Below are positions 8,721 to 17,674 of a DNA stretch of 64,000 nucleotides, in pieces. The translations under genes and the position numbers were made by a program. The DNA is from Paenibacillus sp. PL91 (GTDB taxonomy: Bacteria; Bacillota; Bacilli; Paenibacillales; Paenibacillaceae). Below the pieces are notes generated by a model. It was not told where the DNA came from, searched no databases, and saw nothing but the letters and a program-made list of their open reading frames with translations. Every line of letters begins with the position of its first letter. Positions within the stretch are counted from its first letter, which is position 1. The stretch lies in NCBI RefSeq assembly GCF_012935325.2, contig NZ_JABBYG020000015.1, positions 62,001 through 126,000 on the forward strand, in the 5' to 3' direction.

Positions 8721-9280
8721 TTTGTTTGAAGTTGTGGCCCTTCACCTGCGCACATTCTAGCACTCAAGCAGACACCCGCACCCGCACCTAAGACGTTAAA
8801 TTATTTAAGTAAAGCTGGCTACGTTGCAGTTTGTGCAATAGAATGTTTCCGATTGGCGAAACTGCGGACGTACAGTGTATTTTGTGCAATGGAATTTCCT
8901 GAAATGGTTGAATTAACGATTTGTGCCAGCCATTCTGTTGCAAATATGCAGTGTAGATGGTTAGATTTGGCTTCATGTAAGGTTTCTGTTGCAGAAACTG
9001 CAACAGAAATTGCGCTGTAGAGTGCGGACAAGTGAGACGGCCAACATTAGCAGCATCACCACCAGCCACTAGCATCTTCAGCAGCACGAACACCCCACCA
9101 CCACCATCATCATCAAAATCTGTTTGTTTACTCTATAAAACTCATTTATATTCTTTTAAATATGACCGATTAGGCAGGCATCTCCTTAAATGTCTATAAT
9201 GTCAGTAGAGGCTTTTGATTTAGAAAATAATAAATTTCCATTGTAATAGTCGACAGTTACAATTTTGTACGTCTCAAATA
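8721..9280. other. Non-coding spacer with repeat-like sequence
   Basis: No credible gene. The stretch holds internal partial repeats (TTGTGCAATAGAAT near 8832, TTGTGCAATGGAAT near 8881) and a perfect palindrome at 8983-9009. A C/A-rich, G-poor tract with CCACCACCACCATCATCATCA near 9090-9112 follows. It looks like a decayed dispersed intergenic repeat. Confidence 0.6.
8983..9009. repeat. Perfect 12 bp inverted repeat
   Basis: The arms TTTCTGTTGCAG and CTGCAACAGAAA are separated by AAA. There is no T-run, so it is not a standard terminator. It sits in the repeat-like spacer, far from the next gene's promoter. Confidence 0.8.
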
Positions 9281-9289
9281 GATGTAAGA

Positions 9290-9304
9290 GCGTAACAATT
9301 ACGA
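9290..9304 (+). promoter_or_regulatory. Zur-box-like operator overlapping a promoter
   Basis: The site reads GCGTAACAATTACGA and agrees at 12 of the 14 defined positions with the Bacillus Zur consensus TCGTAATNATTACGA. It is followed at once by a perfect -10 TATAAT (9305-9310), so a bound repressor would block RNA polymerase. It lies about 55 bases before the CobW-type gene, a family that Zur commonly represses. Confidence 0.65.
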
Positions 9305-9360
9305 TATAATGGAACCATTCATGCTCGGTTTAAAATATGGCATACGGGAGATATCACACG

Positions 9361-10413
9361 ATGAAAACAAATAATGAACAAAATATACCTGTACATTTAC
9401 TTTCGGGCTTTCTAGGGAGCGGGAAGACGACGCTGCTAAGAAGAATGCTGGACTATTATACGGCGCAAGGGAAGAAGCCAGCCGTTATTATGAACGAGCT
9501 TGGGGATATCAACCTGGATGGCCAACTGGTAGGCGACGAGGTGCCGATGGCGGAAATGCTGAGCGGCTGCATCTGCTGTACGATGCGCGGTGATTTGGGC
9601 ATGGAGATCAGCTCGCTGATCAATGAGCATCAGCCGGATGTCATCTTTATAGAGTCAACGGGTGCCGCCAATCCGATGGAAACGCTGGACGGGGTAACCG
9701 AGGCGGCTATGTACAAGTCGATTGATCTACGCAGCGTCATAACGGTAGTCGATGGGCCGGAGCTGCTCGCGCGCAGCCGCGATGGCAAAGGTCGGACATT
9801 CAAGCTGATGCAGGAGCAAATCCGCTGCGCAACGATTTTGTTATTGAATAAAGCGGACAAGCTTGAGCCTGATCAGCTCGTAGAGGCGCAGCAGCAGCTG
9901 CGCGAGCTAAATGGCCATGCTCAGATCATCGCGACTGTCCGCTGCGCGATTGACGATTGGAGCTGGCTGGATGCAGAAGTGGAATCGCACTTGCAGGAGC
10001 ATCAGCGCACAGCTATGGAAGCGGGGCATATCGCTAATCATACACATATTGAAGGCGAGGAATGCTCAATTGCAGGCTGCACTCATGACCATGACCATGC
10101 AGCCCATCATCATTCGCACGAGCATGTCATGGTTGTAACGCATTATTGGCGCAGCCCGGTAAGCAGCGAGGCATTTGAGTCGCTCCTTCAGCGGCTGCCG
10201 GACAACATTTACCGTGCGAAGGGAATCGTGACGTTTACGGATGCGCCAAGCCGCTTTCTTTTTCAATACGCGTACAAGGAATCTGATTTTTTAAGAATTG
10301 ACCCGCAGGGTCAAGTCAATGATGTGGCAGTATTTATTGGTGAACATTTCTCAAAGGCTTGGCTGCTGCGCGAGCTGGAGCTTTTGGAGCAAGCTGCACA
10401 TACAGCAGATTAA
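9361..10413 (+). CDS. CobW/COG0523 GTPase, probable zinc metallochaperone (ZagA/YciC-like)
   Basis: A 350-residue cytoplasmic GTPase of the COG0523 family. Walker A is GFLGSGKTT (residues 16-24), the metal-binding motif is CICC (Cys70, 72, 73), and ESTGAANP and LLNKADK are the later nucleotide motifs. Before the C-terminal CobW_C domain there is a His-rich stretch (THDHDHAAHHHSHEH) that should bind Zn. In Bacillus, Zur-regulated members deliver Zn to essential enzymes during scarcity, and a Zur-like box lies upstream here. I prefer the ATG at 9361, with GGAG 10 bases upstream, over the in-frame ATG at 9337. Confidence 0.9.
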   Translation: MKTNNEQNIPVHLLSGFLGSGKTTLLRRMLDYYTAQGKKPAVIMNELGDINLDGQLVGDEVPMAEMLSGCICCTMRGDLGMEISSLINEHQPDVIFIESTGAANPMETLDGVTEAAMYKSIDLRSVITVVDGPELLARSRDGKGRTFKLMQEQIRCATILLLNKADKLEPDQLVEAQQQLRELNGHAQIIATVRCAIDDWSWLDAEVESHLQEHQRTAMEAGHIANHTHIEGEECSIAGCTHDHDHAAHHHSHEHVMVVTHYWRSPVSSEAFESLLQRLPDNIYRAKGIVTFTDAPSRFLFQYAYKESDFLRIDPQGQVNDVAVFIGEHFSKAWLLRELELLEQAAHTAD

Positions 10414-10556
10414 TGCCGACTATCTGGTTTATCACCATCATAACTTGTCGAAAATTGCCATTATCATGTCTATTCAAGTGAATGCTTGGGCAAAATAAGC
10501 CAGATGAGGCGTAACCTTATCGCCTCTGCATCACGAATGGAAAGGTGTGGCAGAAA

Positions 10557-11087
10557 ATGATTAAAAAATGGTTTATCCCCGCCGTGGCGCTTGCCGTGCT
10601 GTTTTCGGTCGCTCCTGTATGGGCGGCAAAATCGGTAGCAGCTTTGCCTGAAGCTTCATTAGTCGTTCAGCACCCTAAAGAGTCCGATTTGGACAGCGAG
10701 CATAAGCATCACAAGGGAAAAATGACGCGTAAAGATTTTGAAGCTTATCGATTAGAGAAGCTGAAGGAATTGGCGACCTATTTCGGCATCCAAACCGACG
10801 GCAAGAACGCTGATCAGTTGAAGAAAGAAGTAGAAGCAGCGAAGCTTGCGAATAAAGACAAGTGGGAAGCGTTCAAAGCGGAGCATCAAGCGAAGCGGCT
10901 GGAGCACTTGCGCAAAATAGCCGAGGAGCATGGCATTAAGACAGAGGGCAAATCGTCGGAGCAGCTGCGTGAGGAGCTTTACAACCTTCATGGCGGGAAG
11001 GGCAAACGTCCTCATCGTTTGGAGGATCATGACCGCGCGATCGAAGATAATGACGATAAGCAAAAGGAAAAGAAAAACCAAGTGTAG
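10557..11087 (+). CDS. Small secreted protein with two internal repeats
   Basis: A 176-residue protein with a clear signal peptide (IKKWFIPAVALAVLFSVAP, cleavage near VWAAK). The mature part is charged and contains two copies of a ~30-residue unit: LKELATYFGIQTDGKNADQL and LRKIAEEHGIKTEGKSSEQL. Histidines and lysines are frequent (HKHHKGK, RPHRLEDHDR). I do not recognise a characterised family. The start at the ATG at 10557 leaves AAAGG 11 bases upstream; an in-frame GTG at 10545 is less likely. It follows the zinc chaperone by ~140 bases and ends at a terminator, so a link to metal homeostasis is possible but unproven. Confidence 0.7.
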   Translation: MIKKWFIPAVALAVLFSVAPVWAAKSVAALPEASLVVQHPKESDLDSEHKHHKGKMTRKDFEAYRLEKLKELATYFGIQTDGKNADQLKKEVEAAKLANKDKWEAFKAEHQAKRLEHLRKIAEEHGIKTEGKSSEQLREELYNLHGGKGKRPHRLEDHDRAIEDNDDKQKEKKNQV

Positions 11088-11102
11088 GGAGAATGAAAAA
11101 GT

Positions 11103-11134
11103 GCCGCCAAGTCTTTGACTAGGCGGCTTTTTTA
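11103..11134 (+). terminator. Intrinsic terminator
   Basis: The stem GCCGCC / GGCGGC is followed directly by a T-run. Confidence 0.85.
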
Positions 11135-11280
11135 TTTTGAAACAAAGAAAAAGAAAGATTGGTGGATACTGTAAATTGCCCAAATTAATAATAGGGTAAA
11201 TTGACTCTTGCCAAGAAGATTCCAAGTGTCGAAAAGTAGTTTTTTGTCGAATTATATAGTGTTATTATCCTATTTTTTCA

Positions 11281-11310
11281 TTGTGCTTGGTGCAAACTGT
11301 CAAGTATACT
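11281..11310 (+). promoter_or_regulatory. Candidate sigma-A promoter for the GGDEF-EAL gene
   Basis: A -35 TTGTGC and a -10 TATACT are separated by 18 bases, 73 bases before the start codon. Confidence 0.45.
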
Positions 11311-11382
11311 AAAGCTAAATTATTATATGACAAATGACGTTGTTTTTTTGCTTTCTCCGACAACAAGGGGCTGATAGATGAG

Positions 11383-13875
11383 ATGAGAAAGTTTAATTTA
11401 AACATTGCTCAAAAGTTGATTTTATCTCTAGGCCTGCTTGTCATTTTTTCATTTGGAATTTTAGTAGCCGCCCACCTCATTAAACTATATCATTCGAACC
11501 TGCGTGAAAGCGAGCTTATCGCACAGACGCAATCGATGGATTACATAAATCCTTTCTCCAATTCAATGGATCAAACGATGGCGATGCTCAGCACGCTTGA
11601 AGCAACAATGCGTCAGAGGAACAAACATGGTATGCAAAATCGTGAATACACCGTCAATTTGCTGCAGCAGGTGCTGGAGAAGCATCCGGAATTGCTAGGT
11701 ATCTTTACGTTATGGGAGCCTAATGCTTTTGATGGGGAAGATGAGCACTACCGAAACAAGAACAGCTACGATGATGCAACGGGTCGATTTATTCCCTATG
11801 TCGTGCGCAAGGATAATTCCATTCAAGTTATTGCAATAAAGAATTATGAGGATAAGATGAAAGGGTCCTTTTATCAGATTCCGAAATTAACCAAGTCCTT
11901 CTCATTAATAGAGCCGTATTCTTACGAAATAGATGGCAAATCGATCTTGATGACATCGCTTGTGCTGCCCATGTTCGATGAACAAGGCAAATTTTTAGGA
12001 ATAGTAGGGGCGGACTTTTCACTGGACTCGGTTCAGAAGAAAATTGAAGGTTTCCGGCCGCTTGGCGGTTATGCGAGTATAATTACGACCAATAATAAAT
12101 ACTTGGCTAACGGCAGCAATCCAGAGCTTGTGAATACGCCATATCTTCTTTGGGCGGGGATCGATGAGCTGGAGGCCATGAAAGGGACGAAGCTGCGGCT
12201 TAGCTATACAGCCGAACCTGGTCATAGCGGGACTGTTCTACGGATGTTTTATCCGATTCTGATTAATAATGTCCTTTGGCATATCGAAACAGTCATTCCA
12301 AAAAAAAATATGCTCACAGACTATTATAAAAGTTTGAAAGAATCGATTCTCATCATAACATTTGCCCTGCTTTTAATGACATTAGTGATGGCAATTCTCG
12401 TTCGAAAAATCATCTTGGTTAATATACATAAAGTCGTGCAGGCAACCTATGCTGTCGCTATAGGAAAAGAAGAGCATCAGCTCATCATTCATACGAATGA
12501 TGAATTTGAATTTATGGCGAATCATTTCAATAATATGCTTGCCCAGAAGAAGGAAGCAGCGCGTTTGATCGAGTACCAATCGACGCATGATTTAATAACC
12601 GGCTTGCCCAATCGATATGCTTACCGCCTTTATATGGAAGGGAAAGTTGCGGAGAATACCCGAACACACGGGCCAGTCGCCTTGCTTTTCATCGACCTTG
12701 ACCGGTTCAAAGTGATTAATGATACGCTTGACCACGCGATGGGCGACCAATTGCTCAAGCAAGTAGCAGAACGCATCGTGCGTGCAATTGACGGCGGGGG
12801 GAGCGTATTCTGGTTCGGGGGCGACGAGTATATTGCGCTGCTGGAAAAAATGACTCACCTCCACCAAATCACACACATCGCGGAAGAAATTTTGTCTATT
12901 ATTTCTGAGCCCATCAAGCTCAAGGATCGGATGTTCTATATAACGGCAAGCATCGGAATCAGCATTCATTATGAGTTAAGCGCCAGCACGGCGGACCAGC
13001 TCGTTAAGGAAGCGGATATTGCGATGTATGTCGCCAAGAAAGAACGCAACACATGCAAAATTTATGCTTCTTCCATGAATGATGTGCCAAAGAAGGAGCT
13101 GATTCTTGAGAACAGCATGTTCAAGGCGCTGGAACTGGGCCAATTTATGCTATATTACCAGCCGAAGGTTGATGTAGCTTCAGGAGCCATCTATGGAGCG
13201 GAAGCATTGATACGCTGGAGGCATCCAGAGCTAGGCATGGTTTCGCCGCTTGATTTTATTCCAATCGCGGAGAAGACAGGCTTTATCATTCCGCTGGGCG
13301 AATGGGTGCTGTACTCAGCTTGCCAGCAAATTAGTGAATGGGAGCGGATGGGCATATCGCTGCTTTCGGTGAGCGTGAATATGTCGATGATCCAATTCCA
13401 GCAGAAGCAGATTGTCCATACGATTGAACGCATTATTTCGGATGCGGGCATTCGTCCAGACCAGATCGAGCTGGAAATTACAGAGTCGATTTTTATGGAC
13501 AACCCCGCGCACACGCTCAAAATATTACATGAGCTGCGGCAGCTTGGCGTTAAGCTGTCGCTTGATGATTTCGGCACTGGCTATTCGTCGCTAAGTTATT
13601 TGCAGAACATTCCGCTTCATACGCTGAAGCTCGATAAATCGTTTATTAACGGCATTGTAGGCGATTTTAAAAAGCAGATGATATTCAAATCCGTCGTCGT
13701 CATCGCGCATAATTTGAATTTGCAGGTCGTAACCGAAGGCGTCGAGACGCAGGAAGAGATGGATATTATTTCCAACCATAATTGCGATGGTGTTCAGGGC
13801 TTTATTTTTAGTCCTCCCGTTCCTGCGCCTAGATTCGTTCAGTTTTTTATGGAGCATAATAAGAAAGAAGCGTAA
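11383..13875 (+). CDS. Membrane-bound GGDEF-EAL cyclic-di-GMP protein with Cache-type sensor
   Basis: An 830-residue c-di-GMP signalling protein. An N-terminal helix (~12-32), an extracellular Cache-like sensor (~40-310) and a second helix (~318-340) are followed by a HAMP-like linker, a GGDEF domain (~400-560) and an EAL domain (~575-825). The GGDEF signature reads FGGDEY rather than GGDEF or GGEEF. EAL appears catalytically complete: AEALIRW, VSVNMS, LEITES, DDFGTGYSSL and TEGVET are all present. It may therefore act mainly as a phosphodiesterase, with the GGDEF part weak or regulatory. The gene stands alone between terminators. Confidence 0.92.
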   Translation: MRKFNLNIAQKLILSLGLLVIFSFGILVAAHLIKLYHSNLRESELIAQTQSMDYINPFSNSMDQTMAMLSTLEATMRQRNKHGMQNREYTVNLLQQVLEKHPELLGIFTLWEPNAFDGEDEHYRNKNSYDDATGRFIPYVVRKDNSIQVIAIKNYEDKMKGSFYQIPKLTKSFSLIEPYSYEIDGKSILMTSLVLPMFDEQGKFLGIVGADFSLDSVQKKIEGFRPLGGYASIITTNNKYLANGSNPELVNTPYLLWAGIDELEAMKGTKLRLSYTAEPGHSGTVLRMFYPILINNVLWHIETVIPKKNMLTDYYKSLKESILIITFALLLMTLVMAILVRKIILVNIHKVVQATYAVAIGKEEHQLIIHTNDEFEFMANHFNNMLAQKKEAARLIEYQSTHDLITGLPNRYAYRLYMEGKVAENTRTHGPVALLFIDLDRFKVINDTLDHAMGDQLLKQVAERIVRAIDGGGSVFWFGGDEYIALLEKMTHLHQITHIAEEILSIISEPIKLKDRMFYITASIGISIHYELSASTADQLVKEADIAMYVAKKERNTCKIYASSMNDVPKKELILENSMFKALELGQFMLYYQPKVDVASGAIYGAEALIRWRHPELGMVSPLDFIPIAEKTGFIIPLGEWVLYSACQQISEWERMGISLLSVSVNMSMIQFQQKQIVHTIERIISDAGIRPDQIELEITESIFMDNPAHTLKILHELRQLGVKLSLDDFGTGYSSLSYLQNIPLHTLKLDKSFINGIVGDFKKQMIFKSVVVIAHNLNLQVVTEGVETQEEMDIISNHNCDGVQGFIFSPPVPAPRFVQFFMEHNKKEA

Positions 13876-13883
13876 CAGACTTT

Positions 13884-13918
13884 CCGTCTCCCAACTATCG
13901 TGGAGGCGGTTTTTTTTT
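13884..13918 (+). terminator. Intrinsic terminator
   Basis: CCGTCTCC pairs with GGAGGCGG (one G-T pair), followed by nine T. Confidence 0.85.
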
Positions 13919-13976
13919 ATAACCGTATGAGGAAAATGGCCTTTATAGTTTGGTGAAATATATTTTTTACAGAAGC

Positions 13977-14003
13977 TGTTACAAAATGAAGGGAGACGAC
14001 GTC
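13977..14003 (+). promoter_or_regulatory. Candidate ECF-type autoregulatory promoter
   Basis: TGTTAC and CGTC are separated by 17 bases just upstream of the sigma factor gene. This matches the -35 / -10 pattern of Bacillus ECF sigma factors and suggests that the sigma factor transcribes its own operon. Confidence 0.45.
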
Positions 14004-14044
14004 TTCCTTATAGCTTGAGCAAAAAATGCAAGGAGGACAACGGA

Positions 14045-14572
14045 ATGGAACATTCGGCGCCGGATTTGTTTCGTCAACAATTTAATCAGCATTATCCGTC
14101 GGTAAGACGCAAGCTGATTGCACTTATTCGCGATGAAGCAGCCGCTGAGGATCTCGCCCAGGAAACATTTCTAAGGCTCTACCGGACTCCCCCGGATCAG
14201 CCCGAAGCAATCGGAGGCTGGCTTCAACGGGTACTGACGAGGCTGGCCTATGACTATATGGATAAGAAAGCGCGCGAGCGCGCACTGACGCAGAAGCAGG
14301 AGCAAAGTATGCTGGTACAGCCGCAAACGATAGCATCGGGCGAGGAGCAGATTATCGATAAGGATGAGCAGGAGCAGGTTCGGGTGTGGCTCGATTCGTT
14401 GCCCGAGCGTGACAAGCAGATGCTGCTGCTGCGATATGAGGGCTATAGCTACGCGGAAATTGCGGAGCAGATGCAAGTACGCCAGCCTCAGGTCGGCACG
14501 ATGCTGCGCAGAGCCGGTGAGAGACTGAAACGGCATGCGCTCAAAGCAGAGGGTGCCATGTCAAACGAGTAG
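14045..14572 (+). CDS. ECF RNA polymerase sigma factor (SigY-like)
   Basis: A 175-residue ECF sigma factor. Region 2 includes EDLAQETFLRLYR and AIGGWLQRVLTRLAYDY. Region 4 (RDKQMLLLRYEGYSYAEIAE) carries the -35-binding HTH. AAGGAGG lies 8 bases before the ATG at 14045; a longer TTG start at 14015 has no ribosome site. The order sigma factor, membrane-anchored partner, ABC ATPase, ABC permease resembles the B. subtilis sigY-yxlCDEFG operon, hence the SigY-like label. The real signal is unknown. Confidence 0.88.
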   Translation: MEHSAPDLFRQQFNQHYPSVRRKLIALIRDEAAAEDLAQETFLRLYRTPPDQPEAIGGWLQRVLTRLAYDYMDKKARERALTQKQEQSMLVQPQTIASGEEQIIDKDEQEQVRVWLDSLPERDKQMLLLRYEGYSYAEIAEQMQVRQPQVGTMLRRAGERLKRHALKAEGAMSNE

Positions 14573-14631
14573 AGGGTTCATCTCTATGAAGCTTGGTTAG
14601 ATTGCTCAAAACCTTTTAGGAGGAGTTCAAA

Positions 14632-15810
14632 ATGACAACCAACGATGAAAATAATAAAAAAGAACAAGAACAGACGGCAGATGCATGGGCACGCCTCGAG
14701 AAGCAGCTGTTAACTACTGAGCGTTCGTCCCTCTGGGAACAGTGGGAGAAGCAGGGTCATCTTGCTCAGGGTGATCATCATGTGCAGGGGACATCAGCGG
14801 CTCCAGGAAGCTTGCAAGCAGAGCCGCAAGGAAGCTTGAACCCGCTACAGGAGCAGATGAACTCCGTACCGCTAGGGAGAGCGCGCGCTCAATCAGGAGA
14901 GGCTGCAAACAAGCCAAGCAAAGGCGGAGCAGCCCGTCGCTGGATCAAAAGAAATATAGGCAAGACTGTGGCGGCATGCGCAGCCGCTATCATCACTGTT
15001 GTGATCGCCACTCCTTCAACGAATGAAGCGCTGGCGGCATGGCTCAATACGTTCCGTATGGATAACGTGATGGTGGTGCAGAAGGATGATTTGGTAACGC
15101 TTATGAACAGCTTCATGAATGAAGGCGAAACGCTCGAAATGTCTAACCGCTTCGGTGAATTTGAACAAACTTCGCATGGAAGCTGGCAGAAGCTGACGCC
15201 TGAGAAGGCTGCTGAGCAGCTAGGCTTTGCAATTCCGGCAATAACCGTTGCGGATAAACAGGAAATCGATATTTCGTCGACCTCCTCGCAAACGTTTAAA
15301 TTCAGCTTGAAGGTGGATGAAATCAACCGAGCGATGAGCAAGCTAGGTGCGGATAAGCTGCTTCCACAATCTGTAGACGGCAAAGAAATTACTTTTTACA
15401 CGGGCAGGGGCACGCAAATCTCCTATACGTCTCAGATAGAAGGCTCCTCCGAGCCGCGCGCATGGATTAACTATTTGGAGGTGCCGACGATTAAAGTCGA
15501 TAATTCTGTTGATGTCAAAGATGCTTTCGAGGCTGTCATTCGATTCCCGGCGCTGCCTGATCATTTGCGTGACTCGCTTATGCAAGCCTCCAGCTTGGAG
15601 GATGGGCAAATTCCATTGCCGCTTTTAACAAGAGGCGATCCGAAGAAGATCAGCATAAAAGGCGTCGATGTTTACGTGGAGAGCAGTGAAAACCATAATT
15701 CTACTACTGCGGCGTGGCTGGAGAAGGGCTATATGGTGACAGCAGGCTTCGAGAACTATGGCGATGTCAAAAAAGTAGAATCCGTAATTGCGGAGCTGAT
15801 CCGCTCATGA
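14632..15810 (+). CDS. Probable membrane-anchored anti-sigma factor
   Basis: A 392-residue protein with one membrane segment at about residues 111-127 (TVAACAAAIITVVIATP). The N-terminal ~105 residues are hydrophilic and cytoplasmic, suited to binding the sigma factor. The C-terminal ~260 residues would lie outside the cell and contain DUF4367-like features. It follows the sigma gene by 59 bases with a strong TTAGGAGGAG site. The anti-sigma role is inferred from topology and gene order. The stop overlaps the next start (ATGA). Confidence 0.65.
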   Translation: MTTNDENNKKEQEQTADAWARLEKQLLTTERSSLWEQWEKQGHLAQGDHHVQGTSAAPGSLQAEPQGSLNPLQEQMNSVPLGRARAQSGEAANKPSKGGAARRWIKRNIGKTVAACAAAIITVVIATPSTNEALAAWLNTFRMDNVMVVQKDDLVTLMNSFMNEGETLEMSNRFGEFEQTSHGSWQKLTPEKAAEQLGFAIPAITVADKQEIDISSTSSQTFKFSLKVDEINRAMSKLGADKLLPQSVDGKEITFYTGRGTQISYTSQIEGSSEPRAWINYLEVPTIKVDNSVDVKDAFEAVIRFPALPDHLRDSLMQASSLEDGQIPLPLLTRGDPKKISIKGVDVYVESSENHNSTTAAWLEKGYMVTAGFENYGDVKKVESVIAELIRS

Positions 15811-16760
15811 CCACATACGCGATTGAAACGACCCTCTTAAGCAAGGATTATGGTGACGGGCGCGGCTGCCATGACGTCACGTTAACCATTAGACAGGGGG
15901 AAGCCTTTGGCTTCCTCGGTCCTAATGGAGCGGGCAAAAGCACGGTCGTCAAAATGCTCACCGGTTTAATCCAGCCTACCTCAGGTAAAGCTCAACTATT
16001 CGGCCATGCTTCCGGCACTATCGAAGCGAGGCGAAGATTGGGCTATTTGCCTGAGTTGTTTCGTTATCCGGACTGGTTGACCGGCGAGGAGGTGCTTGCT
16101 TTTCATGCGAAGCTATGCGAGCTGGACCGTATTAGTGCCAAACGGCGCATCCATCAGCTTCTTGACGAAGTCGGCATCGGCAGCCGAGGACGAGACCGGC
16201 TTAAAGGTTATTCCAAGGGCATGCAGCAGCGGCTTGGGCTTGCATGCGCATTGCTGGGTGATCCCGATATTGTCTTCCTCGACGAGCCGGCTTCGGCACT
16301 TGATCCGGTTGGCCGGCATGAGGTGCGACAATTGCTTGCAAGGCTTAGAAGCCAAGGGAAGACGATCTTTCTTAATTCCCATTTGCTTGAGGATGTGGAG
16401 CATTTATGCGATACGGTCGCACTGCTTAATAATGGTCAAGTGCTGGCAGAGGGCAAGGTATCAGAGGTGCTTCGCACGCAATCGAATTTTCGACTGCGAG
16501 TCAGCGGTTATACACCGTTAGCGCCTGAACGTATACGGCAAATGCTTGGGGAAAATGTTGTTGTATCCGAAAAAGCGGCTGGAGACGGTTCCGTTTGGCT
16601 TGAGCTAGCGCTTGAGGATGACGAGCAGATCGGCTTGGTCAATTATATTCTTATCGAGTTAGGGTTAACGATATATGAGGTTGGCAAAACCCAATCCCGT
16701 CTCGATGAGTGGTTTTTGCAGGCCGTAACGGGTCTTGAGCATAGGGGGGAACGCAGATGA
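15807..16760 (+). CDS. ABC transporter ATP-binding protein (YxlF-like)
   Basis: A 317-residue ATPase. Walker A is GPNGAGKST, the signature motif is YSKGMQQRLGLA and Walker B is DIVFLDEP. The ATG overlaps the stop of the anti-sigma gene by 4 bases, which fixes the start well downstream of the first possible codon in this frame. The protein begins TTYAIETTLLSKDYG, typical of an ABC-2 type exporter ATPase. It pairs with the permease encoded next, again with an ATGA overlap. Confidence 0.92.
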   Translation: MTTYAIETTLLSKDYGDGRGCHDVTLTIRQGEAFGFLGPNGAGKSTVVKMLTGLIQPTSGKAQLFGHASGTIEARRRLGYLPELFRYPDWLTGEEVLAFHAKLCELDRISAKRRIHQLLDEVGIGSRGRDRLKGYSKGMQQRLGLACALLGDPDIVFLDEPASALDPVGRHEVRQLLARLRSQGKTIFLNSHLLEDVEHLCDTVALLNNGQVLAEGKVSEVLRTQSNFRLRVSGYTPLAPERIRQMLGENVVVSEKAAGDGSVWLELALEDDEQIGLVNYILIELGLTIYEVGKTQSRLDEWFLQAVTGLEHRGERR

Positions 16761-17632
16761 TCGCGGTTTGGGGCTTAACGTGGAAGGAGCTTATTCGCAA
16801 GCGCGTGACGCTGATGACGATCATTATGACGGTCATATTTTGGGTCGCCTATTGGTTTGTTGCAGATGCAATCGCAGGCGAGATTCAGGATCAAGCCGTA
16901 GAGTCTTCGCTAGATATCATAAACAAGTTTACAAGCAGTGCTATGATGCTGACACTCGGGTTTTTCTTTGGGGCTTTTGCGGTTTCTTTTCTGGCGATAT
17001 TCAGCTCGGTTGCCGCTGTAACTGGGGAGGCGGAGCAAGGGGTTCTGCAATCCGTACTAGCAAGGCCGATTCAGCGCTGGAGATGGTATATGGGGAGATG
17101 GCTTGGCTTCGTTTCGTATGGGGCGATGTACGCTATTCTATTATTTGCTTCGGTTATTGGGATTTGCTGGGTAGAGACGGGTGTATTGTTTGAATTGCCT
17201 GTGCTGTTAAAGTCGTACGTACTATTTGCTTCTGTTGTACCGCTTCTTGTCACCTTAACGATGGTTGGCTCTTGTTATCTTAGCCCATTAGGAAATGGCA
17301 TCGGCATGACGATGCTATTCGGAATGGGTTGGCTAGGCAGCACGATCGGACGTCTTATGGGAGTCAGAAGACCAGAAATGGAAGGGATGCAGACGATTGA
17401 GACGATAACCGGCTTAATTAAGCTGGTGATGCCGGCCGATGCTTTGCAGCAGCGGATGTTAAGCGAGCTGTTCTCTATTAAAGAGCTCAGTGGTTTGATT
17501 AACCTCAACAATGAGCTTAGTACATTTTCAATTAGCGGTGCGCCTTCAAACTCCTTTTTAGTCTATTGTGTCATTTATACGGCAGCTATGCTTGCTGTAG
17601 GCTTGCTTGTTATCAAACGAAAAGATTTCTAA
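16757..17632 (+). CDS. ABC-2 type transporter permease (YxlG-like)
   Basis: A 291-residue membrane protein with six predicted helices. It carries GEAEQGVLQSVLARPIQRWR, the typical ABC-2 segment between helices two and three. It is coupled to the ATPase upstream by an ATGA overlap and is the last gene of the sigma operon. The substrate is unknown; export of a peptide, lipid or drug is the usual role. Confidence 0.88.
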   Translation: MIAVWGLTWKELIRKRVTLMTIIMTVIFWVAYWFVADAIAGEIQDQAVESSLDIINKFTSSAMMLTLGFFFGAFAVSFLAIFSSVAAVTGEAEQGVLQSVLARPIQRWRWYMGRWLGFVSYGAMYAILLFASVIGICWVETGVLFELPVLLKSYVLFASVVPLLVTLTMVGSCYLSPLGNGIGMTMLFGMGWLGSTIGRLMGVRRPEMEGMQTIETITGLIKLVMPADALQQRMLSELFSIKELSGLINLNNELSTFSISGAPSNSFLVYCVIYTAAMLAVGLLVIKRKDF

Positions 17633-17634
17633 AG

Positions 17635-17668
17635 CATGCTGCCCCCGGAGTGCAAGGGAGGCAGCATG
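17635..17668. terminator. Hairpin between convergent genes
   Basis: CATGCTGCC and GGCAGCATG form a perfect 9 bp stem between the sigma operon and the convergent lipoprotein gene. There is no T-run on the plus side, so termination may be weak. Confidence 0.5.
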
Positions 17669-17674
17669 TGTTAT

